From: Streptomyces maremycinicus
GTDB taxonomy: Bacteria; Actinomycetota; Actinomycetes; Streptomycetales; Streptomycetaceae
Reading direction: 5' to 3'
NCBI RefSeq assembly: GCF_001184025.1
Contig: NZ_BBYG01000019.1
Coordinates: forward strand, 1 to 64,000
Length of the DNA stretch: 64,000 nucleotides
Shown: one piece after another, positions 33,340 through 41,677 of the stretch
Position numbering within the stretch: the stretch's first letter is position 1
Layout: every line of letters starts with the position of its first letter
The notes under the pieces: generated by a model
The model's input: only the letters and a program-made list of their open reading frames with translations
Told to the model about the DNA's origin: nothing
Databases searched by the model: none
Translations under genes and position numbers: made by a program

Positions 33340-33982
33340 TACGCCGTCATCCCGGGGTGCGTCAGTCACCTGACCCTGCGTCAGCGTCGTTGCGTGTGAA
33401 GGACTTTTGACGTCCCGCGCCTGGCCAGGGTCACGTGAACGTCGCCTTCGGTGTCATCAGTGCCAAGTTGGTTGTGTGGCACGGCGGTTGTGGGGACTCA
33501 CGCGGGATTCAGGGGGATGGACGGGCGTCCCCGCCTGCCACAACTGCCGTGTTCGCCGGGGGCCGGGGAACCGGCCGGTTGAGTCGCCCTGATCCGGGTC
33601 ACCCGCCCGTGTGACTCTGTCGCCGCCCCTGTGATTTCGCCGGCGGGCGAGGACGCACTCCGCCGCAGGTCAAAACCACTCCGCCGTAGATTGCGGTGAC
33701 CGGGCCCCGGGCCGTCGGTCACGCCGGCGTCACCATCTCTCGTACGCCCGTACCGGCCGAGCCGATCAGCCGAGCCGATCACTGCCGCCGTGTACGCGCT
33801 TTCGCCACGGAATCAGGGCTGGTGAGCGGCGCACACCTGGACGTGGGGATTCCGGTGTGGTCGCCCCGAGAAGCCGCCGCGCGCTGCCGGAGACCGTGGC
33901 GGTCCGTGTCGCTGTTGGGCTGAACGGGTGACTTGGCGTAAGAATGGCTGGTGCAGGCATTGAAGGCGAGTCAGTTCGGGGG
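33340..33982. other. long intergenic region before the SepF-like gene
   Basis: The 640 bp have no convincing gene. Seen: direct repeats ccgagccgatca (33757-33782, two tandem copies), two copies of cactccgccg (from about 33655 and 33676), and the promoter of the next gene at the right end. The rest shows no structure I can interpret. Confidence 0.5.
33915..33944 (+). promoter_or_regulatory. promoter of the SepF-like gene
   Basis: TTGGGC (33915-33920), 18 nt and TAAGAA (33939-33944), giving a predicted start near 33951. This rules out the in-frame ATG at 33944 as the translation start and favours GTG 33983. Confidence 0.5.
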
Positions 33983-34378
33983 GTGCCGGTGAACCGTTAC
34001 GACGTCACCGATGAACAGTGGGAAGGGCTCGCTCAGGTTGTTCCGCTGCGGGGCCGGGACGCGTGGCCGTCGGCGGTGAGCCATCGCTCGCTCCCTGACG
34101 CGGAGACGGAGACCCGGCGGCGTTTCGTCGTGCTGCGGGTCAACGTCTTCGCGGACGCCCGCGAGGTCGCCGAGACGCTGATGGCGGGCATCCCGGTGCT
34201 GCTCGACCTGACGGGCGCGGAGACCGACACCGCCAAGCGCGTCCTGGACTTCTCCACCGGAGTCGTATTCGGCCTGGCCAGCGGCATGCACCGGGTCGAC
34301 CGCAACGTCTTCCTGCTGACCCCGCCGGGCACCGAGGTCAGCGGGATCATGGAGGGAGCGGGGATTCCAGGAGTCTGA
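33983..34378 (+). CDS. sflB: SepF-like protein, probable SflB
   Basis: 131 aa from GTG 33983 (MPVNRYDVTDEQWEGL); a second GTG at 33989 is also possible. The C-terminal SepF domain (about residues 50-125) reads RRFVVLRVNVFADAREVAETLMAGIPVLLDL, then TDTAKRVLDFSTGVVFGL and HRVDRNVFLLTP (segments shown separately). The N-terminal amphipathic membrane-anchor helix of true SepF is missing. Streptomyces has one SepF and two SepF-like proteins. Size and isolated location match SflB rather than SepF, which sits in the ftsZ cluster. It should influence division or polar growth together with SepF. The assignment to SflB over SflA is from memory of gene order. Confidence 0.8.
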   Translation: MPVNRYDVTDEQWEGLAQVVPLRGRDAWPSAVSHRSLPDAETETRRRFVVLRVNVFADAREVAETLMAGIPVLLDLTGAETDTAKRVLDFSTGVVFGLASGMHRVDRNVFLLTPPGTEVSGIMEGAGIPGV

Positions 34379-34515
34379 GCGACCCCCGGGCGTCGAGCGA
34401 CCCGCGCCCAGCGCGGCGCTCGGCGGCGCCCGCGGCCGGTGCTCGGTGCCCGGCGCCGCCCGCCAACGGTGGTCGGTGCTCGGCATGCGGCGTAGTGCGC
34501 AGCGGCGTGGTCGTC

Positions 34516-34578
34516 GAGGACGTCGGGGACGTTGAGGACGTCGAGGACGTCGGGGACGTCGAGGACGTCGGGGTCGCT
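34516..34578. repeat. nine-nucleotide tandem array
   Basis: Seven contiguous 9-nt units alternate gaggacgtc and ggggacgtc, with one gtt variant and a decayed last unit. The unit is a multiple of three and would read as (E/G)DV repeats, but no start and ribosome-binding site connect it to a gene. Confidence 0.8.
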
Positions 34579-34641
34579 CGATCGTAGGAAGGTTTTCGGG
34601 GCGGAACGGTTCGTCGGCCTGCGGAGTCCTACGGTCCGGAT

Positions 34642-36051
34642 ATGCCCTCGCCGTTTGCCTCCTCCGCTGCCTCCCCGTCGGCTTCTTCGGCTGCCGCTTC
34701 CCCCACTCCGTCCGCCCTTTCCGGCTCCTCCGCCCCCTCTGCCGCTTCCACGGCCTCGGCCCGCCCGGTATCCGCCGGGCCGCCGTCGGCAGACGTCGCC
34801 CCCACCGTGCCCGCGCAAGCCCCGTCCGCGGCGGAGCGACGCGGTCAGCCCTCCGTGCCGTCCTCCGCGCAGTCCACCGCGCAGGGCCCCGGTCCCGGCC
34901 CCCGTACGGGCCCCGGCACGGCGTCCGCCCAGGTGCGGTACGTCCGGCCCTGCGTCACCGAACTGCGGCTCTCCGCCTTCGAGGGTCATCGGCGGGCCAG
35001 GTTCGCGCTCGGGGCGGTCACGCTGTTCGTCGGGGCCAGCGGGAGCGGCAAGACCAGCGCGCTGCGCGCCTACGAAGCGCTGGCGCGGCTCGGCGGCGGA
35101 GCCCCGCTGGGTGAGGTGTTCGCCGATCCGCTCGCGTGTGTACCGCAGGGGGCGCGGCCCGATGCCCAGCGTCGCCGGGGATTCCGTATCGGATGCACGG
35201 CCGACGGACCCGGCGGCCCGGTCCGGCTCGATGTCGCGGTACAGGCCGAACCGGAGCTGCGCATCGTGGGGGAGCGGCTGAGCGCGGCGGGTGTCGTACT
35301 GCTGGAGACGGCACTGCGCGATCCCGGCCGCCGCACGGTGCAGGCGGCCTGGCACACCGGGGGCTCCGCGCCCGTGACACGGGCCCCGCTGCCCGACGAC
35401 CGGCTTGGCACCGCCCTGCTGCCCCTGCGCGTGGCGGGTAAGACCGACGGGCAACGTCAGGTGCTCGCCGCCGCGGAACAGATGGTCGTCGCCCTGCGCT
35501 CCGTCTTCGCCTGCGATCCGCAGCCCGACTGGATGGGGGTCCCGGTCCCCACCGGCTCCGGCCGACTGCTCACCGGCTGCGACAACCTCGCCGACGTCCT
35601 GTGGCGCACCCGGGAGGAGTGCGCCCGACGGCACGCGCAACTGGTGGCCGCGCTGTCCGCCGGTTCCGGCGCACCGGTCGTGGACCTGCGTGCCGAACCG
35701 CTGGCCGACGGCACGGTCCGGGCGCTGCTCCACCGCGCCGACGGCAGCCGTACGGAACTCGCCCGGCTGGGATACGGCGAGCTGCGTTACGTCGCCCTCG
35801 CCCTGGTGCTGCTCACCGGGCCGGGCGTCCTCGACGTGGACCCGGCCGGCGAGGTGCCCGCCGCGATGCAGACCCTCACGCTGCTCGCGGACGGCCTGGA
35901 CCGCGGCCTCGACGCACGACAGCGCGCCGAACTGCTGCGGCTGGCGGTGCGGATGGCCGAGCGCGGGCACATCCGCTGCGTCGGCGCGGTCGGCGACGGC
36001 TATGGCGCCGCCCGGACGGAGGGAGTGACGGTGGTACACCTGGGTGCGTGA
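34642..36051 (+). CDS. P-loop ATPase (AAA/ABC-like), coupled to a MazG-type gene
   Basis: 469 aa. The first 95 residues are Ser/Pro/Ala low complexity. The ATPase begins at about 100 with TELRLSAFEGHRRARFALG, and Walker A FVGASGSGKTSA follows at about 130-141. The C-terminal part, GYGELRYVALALVLLTGPGVLDVDPAGEV, looks like the signature and Walker B region of SMC/RecF-like "predicted ATPases". TACGGT ends 6 nt before ATG 34642, supporting a leaderless start and a real N-terminal extension; GTG 34933 is the alternative. The stop overlaps the MazG-type start (GTGA). Role unknown; pairing with a nucleotide pyrophosphohydrolase is suggestive of nucleotide or genome surveillance. Confidence 0.75.
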   Translation: MPSPFASSAASPSASSAAASPTPSALSGSSAPSAASTASARPVSAGPPSADVAPTVPAQAPSAAERRGQPSVPSSAQSTAQGPGPGPRTGPGTASAQVRYVRPCVTELRLSAFEGHRRARFALGAVTLFVGASGSGKTSALRAYEALARLGGGAPLGEVFADPLACVPQGARPDAQRRRGFRIGCTADGPGGPVRLDVAVQAEPELRIVGERLSAAGVVLLETALRDPGRRTVQAAWHTGGSAPVTRAPLPDDRLGTALLPLRVAGKTDGQRQVLAAAEQMVVALRSVFACDPQPDWMGVPVPTGSGRLLTGCDNLADVLWRTREECARRHAQLVAALSAGSGAPVVDLRAEPLADGTVRALLHRADGSRTELARLGYGELRYVALALVLLTGPGVLDVDPAGEVPAAMQTLTLLADGLDRGLDARQRAELLRLAVRMAERGHIRCVGAVGDGYGAARTEGVTVVHLGA

Positions 36052-36377
36052 CTGAACAACACCTCGACGTGGCGAAGCTCCAGCGCAGACTCGCCGAGTT
36101 CGCGGCCGCGCGGAACTGGCAGCCCTTCCACACCCCGAAGAACCTCGTCGCCGCCCTCAGCGTGGAGGCGTCCGAACTGGTCGAGATCTTCCAGTGGTTG
36201 ACGCCGGAGGAGTCGGCACGCGTGATGGAGGACCCGGACACCGCCCACCGGGTGACGGACGAGGTCGCCGACGTACTCGCCTATCTGCTCCAGCTCTGCC
36301 AGGTCCTCGGTGTCGATCCGCTGGCGGCGCTGGACGCGAAGATCGACCGCAACGAGCACAGGTTCCCGGCGCCGTAG
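36048..36377 (+). CDS. MazG-like nucleotide pyrophosphohydrolase
   Basis: The 109-aa all-alpha NTP-PPase belongs to the single-domain RS21-C6/dCTPP1 type. The metal-binding motif pair is seen as SVEASELVEIFQWL and TDEVADVLAYLLQL. It should cleave (d)NTPs, often modified dCTP, to the monophosphate and PPi as house-cleaning. GTG 36048 overlaps the stop of the ATPase gene. Confidence 0.9.
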   Translation: MTEQHLDVAKLQRRLAEFAAARNWQPFHTPKNLVAALSVEASELVEIFQWLTPEESARVMEDPDTAHRVTDEVADVLAYLLQLCQVLGVDPLAALDAKIDRNEHRFPAP

Positions 36378-36452
36378 GGAGACCCTGCACCGCCCGGCAC
36401 AGGCCCGGCCGGGACCTTGTGGAAACCCCGCGGAACCTCCGCCTCGTCGCGC

Positions 36453-36507
36453 GGCGGTGACGTGCGGCCTCGGCGGTGACGTGCGGCCTCGGTGGTGACG
36501 TTCGGCC
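36453..36507. repeat. 19-nt direct repeats
   Basis: ggcggtgacgtgcggcctc at 36453-36471 is followed directly by an identical copy at 36472-36490 and a decayed third (36491-36507). Two further isolated ggtgacg cores follow within 50 nt. Confidence 0.8.
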
Positions 36508-36653
36508 GTGCGGGCGGGGGTGACGCGCGGCGGCGTCGCGCGCCGGTGACGCGATGACCCCGTAGCGGTCCCGGTGCGGCCCGTGGACACCTCGCAGCGG
36601 CATCTCGGATGTGAGCCGAACAGTCCGTTTTCACTCTCCGCAGTCGACGGGCG

Positions 36654-36688
36654 GACCGAAATCGATTTGTTGTCCACAGATTTCGGTC
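36654..36688. promoter_or_regulatory. perfect dyad with a consensus DnaA box in its loop
   Basis: GACCGAAATC (36654-36663) and GATTTCGGTC (36679-36688) are perfectly inverted. The 15-nt loop and first arm base contain TTGTCCACA (36670-36678), the preferred Streptomyces DnaA box. It lies about 110 nt upstream of the DUF6099 gene. Confidence 0.6.
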
Positions 36689-36795
36689 TTCCTCTGGCTT
36701 TTCGCCCCACAGACCCTCACTCTGGGTAGTGGACTGGTGGAGACGGGTGTTCGGGCGGACGTGCGAGCAGCACGTCGGGCAGACGGGGGCAGCGC

Positions 36796-37275
36796 ATGGA
36801 TGCGGTGCGGCTCATCCTGACGAGCAGGAGCGCGCTGGCGGGCAGCGCGGAAGGAGCGGGGATCCTCGCGGAGGTGTGGCAGGCGCAAGCCCTGGCGCAG
36901 GCGATCGGCAGTCGCCTCGCCGTCTCGGGCCCGCCCGAACTGCGCGGTGAGGCGCTGGGGCTGACCGAGCTGGCGGGCAGAGGCTGCGGCGTGCTGGGCG
37001 CGCCCGACCTCGACCCCGGGGACCTGCTCGCCGCCCGGCTCACCGAACTGGACGACGCACGCCGGGCGCTGCTCGACCTGAGCGGGCTCCTGGGCGAGGT
37101 CGGCATCGCCCTGGTCGGCCTGGCGAGCTCGGCGGACGACCAGGGCACGTACTGGAAGTGCATGGAGGCCATCGACGCGGCGGACGAGTCCAGGGACCGG
37201 GTCCTGGAGATGCTGCGCAAACTGGCGGCGAGGGAGGAACGGGAGGAGAGGGAGGGCGCCTTGCCGGAGAGGTGA
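36796..37275 (+). CDS. DUF6099 family protein
   Basis: The 159-aa protein is alpha-helical and Leu/Ala-rich, starting MDAVRLILTSRSALAGSAEG. Its C-terminal 40 residues are strongly charged (EEREEREGALPER), so a coiled coil is likely. There is no signal peptide, membrane span or catalytic motif. The family is confined to Streptomyces and relatives and has no known function. The ATG is weakly preceded by GGGGGCAG. Confidence 0.75.
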   Translation: MDAVRLILTSRSALAGSAEGAGILAEVWQAQALAQAIGSRLAVSGPPELRGEALGLTELAGRGCGVLGAPDLDPGDLLAARLTELDDARRALLDLSGLLGEVGIALVGLASSADDQGTYWKCMEAIDAADESRDRVLEMLRKLAAREEREEREGALPER

Positions 37276-37303
37276 GGAAAGCCGACCTGCCCGGCGCGCT
37301 CGG

Positions 37304-37386
37304 CGGAAGGGGAGGAGGGGAAAGGGGGAGAGGGGCGGGCGGGGAGGGGGGAGAGAGCGGGAGGCGGAAGGAAGTGGAGGCGGAGG
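37304..37386. repeat. polypurine / G-rich tract
   Basis: About 80 nt of almost pure purine on the plus strand, with several runs of four to six G separated by short A/C-containing gaps. It lies between convergent DUF6099 and the 61-aa gene. It could form G-quadruplex or triplex structures, or simply act as a transcription barrier. Confidence 0.7.
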
Positions 37387-37572
37387 TCAGCCCATCACGT
37401 CACCCTCATCTCCCGGCCCCCGCATCACACCCCCGGCCGACTGGAAGTCCGCGTCCAGCGCCGAGAGGTCCGCGTTGAGCGCCGCCATCAGCTCCTCCAT
37501 CTGCTCCAGCAACCCCTTCGGCTGAGCTGCGGCGGGGGCCCCGCCCTGCTGCGGCACGGTCTCTTCGGACAT
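37387..37572 (-). CDS. small acidic protein, 61 aa
   Basis: MSEETVPQQGGAPAAAQPKG leads into an amphipathic helix (LLEQMEELMAALNADLSAL) and an acidic Gly/Met tail. No Cys, no signal peptide. GAGGAGG five bases before the ATG is among the best Shine-Dalgarno sequences of the window, which makes this a likely real gene despite its size. Function unknown; it is not a recognisable precursor peptide. Confidence 0.65.
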   Translation of the reverse strand: MSEETVPQQGGAPAAAQPKGLLEQMEELMAALNADLSALDADFQSAGGVMRGPGDEGDVMG

Positions 37573-37814
37573 GACGGCCTCCTCGGCGCTGGCCCCCCGG
37601 GAGGAGGGCCGATGCGGGTGACGTCCCGGCGCTGACCAGCCGGGCGCGGGCGCCGGGCGGGCCGGCTCCGCCCGCCCAACGATCACCGGAGGGGCGGGTC
37701 ACTGGCCGGGGCAACCCCCCACGCACGGCGCGGCCGATTTTCACCCGACCGGGGACGGCGGAGGGAGCAGGGACCGATGGGGTTGACGGGAAGGGAGGAG
37801 TGCAGGATGGAGAC

Positions 37815-38747
37815 ATGGATCTGCGTATCTTCACCGAGCCCCAGCAGGGGGCGACCTACGACACCCTTCTCACCGTGGCCAAGGCCACCGAGGACCTCGG
37901 GTTCGACGCCTTCTTCCGCTCCGACCACTACCTGAAGATGGGCGAGGTGAGCGGCCTTCCGGGCCCCACGGACGCCTGGATCACCCTCGCCGGGCTCGCC
38001 CGCGAGACCAAGCGCATACGCCTGGGCACGCTGATGACGGCGGGTACCTTCCGGCTGCCCGGCGTCCTCGCCATCCAGGTCGCGCAGGTCGACCAGATGT
38101 CCGGGGGGCGCATCGAACTGGGCCTGGGCGCGGGCTGGTTCGAGGAGGAGCACAAGGCGTACGGCATTCCCTTCCCGAAGGAGAAGATCGGCCGCCTGGA
38201 GGAGCAGCTGGAGATCGTCACGGGCCTGTGGGCGACGGAGCTCGGCAAGACGTACGACTTCCACGGCACCTACTACGACCTCACCGACTCGCCCGCGCTG
38301 CCGAAGCCCGCCCAGGCGAAGATCCCGGTGCTGATCGGCGGCACCGGTGCGACCCGCACACCGCGGCTGGCCGCCCGGTTCGCCGACGAGTTCAACATGC
38401 CGTTCGCCTCGGTCGAGGACAGCGAGCGTCAGTTCGGCCGGGTGCGGGCCGCCGCGCAGGAGATCGGCCGCGCGGCGGACGCGATCACCCTCTCGAACGC
38501 CCTCGTCGTCTGTGTCGGCAAGGACGACCGGGAACTCGCCCGGCGAGCCGCCGCGATCGGCCGTGAGGTCGACGAGCTGAAGGCCAACGGGCTGGCCGGT
38601 TCCCCGGCCGAGGTCGTCGACAAGATCGGCCGCTATGCCGAGGCCGGGTCCCGGCGGTTCTACCTCCAGATCCTCGACCTGCACGACCTGGACCACCTGG
38701 AGCTGATCTCCGCGCAGGTGCAGGCACAGCTGAGCCGCTACAACTGA
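37815..38747 (+). CDS. LLM-class F420-dependent oxidoreductase
   Basis: The 310-aa TIM-barrel has the luciferase-like layout: MDLRIFTEPQQGATYDTLL at the N-terminus, FFRSDHYLKMG, GTLMTAGTFRLPGVLA, QMSGGRIELGLGAGWFEEEH and IPVLIGGTGATRTPRLAARF. This subgroup of actinobacterial enzymes uses cofactor F420; the substrate is unknown. AGGAT followed by GGAGAC directly precedes the ATG, suggesting a leaderless mRNA. The 3' end runs into a minisatellite. Confidence 0.9.
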   Translation: MDLRIFTEPQQGATYDTLLTVAKATEDLGFDAFFRSDHYLKMGEVSGLPGPTDAWITLAGLARETKRIRLGTLMTAGTFRLPGVLAIQVAQVDQMSGGRIELGLGAGWFEEEHKAYGIPFPKEKIGRLEEQLEIVTGLWATELGKTYDFHGTYYDLTDSPALPKPAQAKIPVLIGGTGATRTPRLAARFADEFNMPFASVEDSERQFGRVRAAAQEIGRAADAITLSNALVVCVGKDDRELARRAAAIGREVDELKANGLAGSPAEVVDKIGRYAEAGSRRFYLQILDLHDLDHLELISAQVQAQLSRYN

Positions 38748-38940
38748 GCGCGACAACTGAGCGCGACAACTGGGCGCCACGACTGAGCCAGTGCAGCTGA
38801 GCCGTACAGCTGGGCCGGCACGGGAGCCGCCGGTACGCCCGTAGGGGGGGGACCGGCACCGAGGGCGACGGCGGCTGAGCCGGCACGGGAGCGCCGCCGG
38901 TACGCCGTACGGGGCACCGGCACCGAGGGAGACGGCGGCG
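38741..38940. repeat. minisatellite plus 65-nt tandem duplication after the LLM gene
   Basis: Beginning at the stop codon, units like cgacaactgagcg and cagctgagccgta repeat with a 13-15-nt period to about 38812. Then an approximately 65-nt segment beginning gccggcacgggagc is present twice (38814-38876 and 38879-38940) with a few differences. The unit resembles the end of the preceding gene (cagctgagccgctacaactg), so the array probably grew from the gene's 3' end. Confidence 0.8.
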
Positions 38941-39078
38941 TGCTCCGGCCCGGCTCGGACATCGTTGTCCTCCTTGTCCGGCGGCCGAGGCGCGGCGCCC
39001 CTCATCTGTGACACGGCTGTGACCGGAGGTATGGCTTCCGTCACAGTAGGCATGGCCGGGCGCTGATGAGGTGGCCGG

Positions 39079-40065
39079 ATGCGCAGACCCCTCCCGCTCC
39101 TTCCGGCCCTCGCCGCCCTGCTGCTCCTGACGGGATGCGGAGCGGAGCACGCCGGCGCCGACAACGGCGGCGTCGGCGCGAGTTCGACGCCGCGCACGCA
39201 GGTCACCGAGCCCGCCGTGGACGGGGTCCGGATCACCTCGGTGACCCTCCCCGCCACCTCCGCGACCCCCGGCGCCTCCGACACCCCCGGCGCATCCGGC
39301 ATCGGCGGGGTCGAGGCCGAACGCCTCCCGACCGGCCTGGGCGCCGGCTCCGGCATCTCGGCCGCCTACGAGGTCACCAACTCCGGTACCGAGGAGCTGA
39401 CGTACACCGTCCTGTTCGACTTCACGACCGGCGCGGGCGAGGTCATGAGCAACGAGCGGGTGACCGTGCGCGCGGTGGGACCCGGCCGGACGGTACGGGG
39501 CACGGTCCGACCGGGGACGCTCATGTCGGGAGCGTCCACGGTGACGACGGTGAAGGTCGGGGAGGTGACCAAGGTCCCGGCGGACGAGGCGCCGAGCGAG
39601 GCCGGGGTCTGCCCGCCCTCCGGCATCCGTGTGTCGGCCGACGACGGTGACGCCGCGATGGGGCTGCGCGTCGTGGGACTCGTCCTGGAGAACTGCGGCG
39701 ACCGGGACTACACCGTCGACGGCTACCCGCAGCTGAGCCTCCTGGACGAGGACCATGAGCCGGTCGACGGCGTCGAGATCTTCAAGGGCAGCGGCGGTAT
39801 CTCCACCGTCACCGGGTTCGACGACCCGCCCCGGCCCGTCACCCTGAAGCCCGGCGAACGCGCGAGCGCCGGCCTGATGTGGCGCAACACCACCGGCTTC
39901 GGCACCGCGGTCGACGTCCCTTACGTCCGGGTGCGCGCCAGGTCCGACGCGGCGCCGGTGATGGTGACCCCGCACCTGGACCTCGGCACCACCGGGAAAC
40001 TGGGCGTGAGCCCATGGCGCAGCACGCCCGCGGGAGCCGAGGCGGACGGCCGTCCCCGGGGCTGA
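39079..40065 (+). CDS. lipoprotein with C-terminal DUF4232-like domain
   Basis: The 328-aa protein has a lipoprotein signal (RRPLPLLPALAALLLLTGC) with Cys20 as the lipidated residue. The N-terminal half is Ala/Thr/Gly-rich with VTSV and AAYEVTNSGTEELTYTV, an Ig-like beta domain. The C-terminal half has CPPSGIRVSADDGDAAMGLRV, LENCGDRDYTVDGYP and LLWRN-like elements (seen as AGLMWRNTT), matching DUF4232. It is anchored outside the membrane; function unknown. GAGGTGG lies 5 nt upstream of the ATG. Confidence 0.88.
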   Translation: MRRPLPLLPALAALLLLTGCGAEHAGADNGGVGASSTPRTQVTEPAVDGVRITSVTLPATSATPGASDTPGASGIGGVEAERLPTGLGAGSGISAAYEVTNSGTEELTYTVLFDFTTGAGEVMSNERVTVRAVGPGRTVRGTVRPGTLMSGASTVTTVKVGEVTKVPADEAPSEAGVCPPSGIRVSADDGDAAMGLRVVGLVLENCGDRDYTVDGYPQLSLLDEDHEPVDGVEIFKGSGGISTVTGFDDPPRPVTLKPGERASAGLMWRNTTGFGTAVDVPYVRVRARSDAAPVMVTPHLDLGTTGKLGVSPWRSTPAGAEADGRPRG

Positions 40066-40207
40066 CCAGCGCGGACAGGGGGCGGTCGGGTGCCGGTCGG
40101 GTGGGAAAATCGCGCGTGGCGCGGAAGCGTTCTCTGTACGTTGTAGGGGTGCGCGGGCGCACGATCAGCGCTTCCGCTCCTTCTTCCGAACCCACCGAGG
40201 CACCCAC

Positions 40208-41677
40208 GTGTTCCTGACGATCAGCACCACCGGCACCCCCGAACGTCCTGCCACCGACCTGGGCTACCTGCTGCACAAGCATCCCGACAACGCGCAGGCG
40301 TTCTCCACCTCCTACGGCAAGGCCCACGTCCTCTACCCCGAGGCGGACGCCGAGCGCTGCACGGCGGCGCTGCTGCTGGAGGTGGATGCCGTGGCGCTGG
40401 TCCGGCGTGGCAAGGGCAAGGGCCGGGGCGGCGCTCCGGACGCGGCCCTCGCCCAGTACGTCAACGACCGCCCCTACGCGGCCTCCTCGCTGCTCGCGGT
40501 GGCGCTGAGCGCGGTGTTCTCCAGCGCGATGCGTGGTGTGTGCGCGGCGAAGCCCGAACTCCCCTCGCAGACAAGGCCGTTGAGGATCGAGGTACCCGCA
40601 CTGCCGGCCCGTGGCGGCGCCGACCTCGTACGCGGCCTGTTCGAGCCGCTCGGCTGGGCCGTGCGTGCCGAACCGGTGCCCCTCGACACGGAGTTCGAGG
40701 AGTGGGGCGACTCGCGGTATGTGAGCCTGGTCCTGGAGTCGCGGACGCTCACCGTCGCCGAGGCCCTGCGCCACCTGTACGTCCTGCTGCCGGTCCTCGA
40801 CGACGCCAAGCACTACTGGGTCTCCTCCGACGAGGTCGACAAGCTGCTGCGCGCCGGTGAGGGATGGCTGGCCGAGCACCCCCAGCAGAAACTGATCACC
40901 AGCCGTTACCTCTCGCGCCGCTGGTCGCTGACCCGACAGGCGATGGAGCGGCTGGAGCTGGTCCGGCTCGCCGAGGCGGACGACAGCGAGGTCGAGGAGA
41001 TCGACAACGCGGTCGAGCCGGAGGCCGAGACGGAGGAGCGCCCCACCCCGCTGGCCGTGCTGCGCCGCGAGGCGATCGTCACCGCGCTGACGCAGTCCGG
41101 GGCCGCCCGGGTCCTCGACCTCGGCTGCGGTCAGGGCCAGTTGGTGCAGGCGCTGCTGAAGGACCCGCGCTTCACCGAGATCGTCGGGGTCGATGTGTCG
41201 ATGCGCGCGCTCACCATCGCCTCCCGCCGGCTGAAGCTGGACCGGATGGGCGAGCGGCAGTCCTCCCGTGTCCGGCTCTACCAGAGCTCGCTCGCCTACA
41301 CCGACGCCCGCCTCCAGGGCTATGACGCCGCCGTGCTCAGCGAGGTGATCGAGCACCTCGACCTGCCCAGGCTGCCCGCCCTGGAGTACGCGGTGTTCGG
41401 TGCGGCCCGTCCGCGCACGGTCCTGGTGACCACCCCGAACGTCGAGTACAACGTCCGCTGGGAGAGCCTCCCGGCAGGCCATGTCCGGCACGGCGACCAC
41501 CGCTTCGAGTGGACCCGCGAGGAGTTCCGCGGCTGGGCGGCCGCGGTCGCCGAACGGCACCACTACACCGTGGAGTTCGTCCCGGTCGGCCTGGACGACC
41601 CGGAGGTCGGGCCGCCCACCCAGATGGCCGTCTTCACCCTGAGCGGCGCGAACGAGAAGGAGGCGAAGGCGGCATGA
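40208..41677 (+). CDS. hen1: Hen1, 3'-terminal RNA ribose 2'-O-methyltransferase
   Basis: The 489-aa protein is the bacterial Hen1 of the Pnkp-Hen1 RNA-repair system. The N-terminal half (about 1-250, MFLTISTTGTPERPATDLGYLLHKHP) is the bacteria-specific domain that activates Pnkp. The C-terminal half is the methyltransferase, with SAM motif DLGCGQG from Asp304. The Mn2+ site is SEVIEHL (Glu379, Glu382, His383) with His428 or His431 in RHGDHRFEW. It methylates the 2'-OH at the break before ligation, protecting repaired tRNA from being cut again. GTG 40208 is used. The stop overlaps the pnkp ATG. Confidence 0.94.
   Translation: MFLTISTTGTPERPATDLGYLLHKHPDNAQAFSTSYGKAHVLYPEADAERCTAALLLEVDAVALVRRGKGKGRGGAPDAALAQYVNDRPYAASSLLAVALSAVFSSAMRGVCAAKPELPSQTRPLRIEVPALPARGGADLVRGLFEPLGWAVRAEPVPLDTEFEEWGDSRYVSLVLESRTLTVAEALRHLYVLLPVLDDAKHYWVSSDEVDKLLRAGEGWLAEHPQQKLITSRYLSRRWSLTRQAMERLELVRLAEADDSEVEEIDNAVEPEAETEERPTPLAVLRREAIVTALTQSGAARVLDLGCGQGQLVQALLKDPRFTEIVGVDVSMRALTIASRRLKLDRMGERQSSRVRLYQSSLAYTDARLQGYDAAVLSEVIEHLDLPRLPALEYAVFGAARPRTVLVTTPNVEYNVRWESLPAGHVRHGDHRFEWTREEFRGWAAAVAERHHYTVEFVPVGLDDPEVGPPTQMAVFTLSGANEKEAKAA

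Larger units (their letters stand above)
36378..36795. other. intergenic region with 19-nt repeats and a DnaA-box dyad
   Basis: The 418 bp have no gene. They contain ggcggtgacgtgcggcctc repeats at 36453-36507 and the dyad with a consensus DnaA box (separate entries). The AT content rises sharply at 36620-36725, where the promoter of the next gene must lie. Confidence 0.6.

Noticed and set aside
33944..33982. Upstream ATG (33944) as start of the SepF-like protein
   Set aside because: It overlaps the predicted -10 hexamer, so it would not be in the transcript; GTG 33983 fits better.
37387..37572. RiPP precursor
   Set aside because: The 61-aa protein has no Cys/Ser/Thr-rich core and no modification enzyme nearby.
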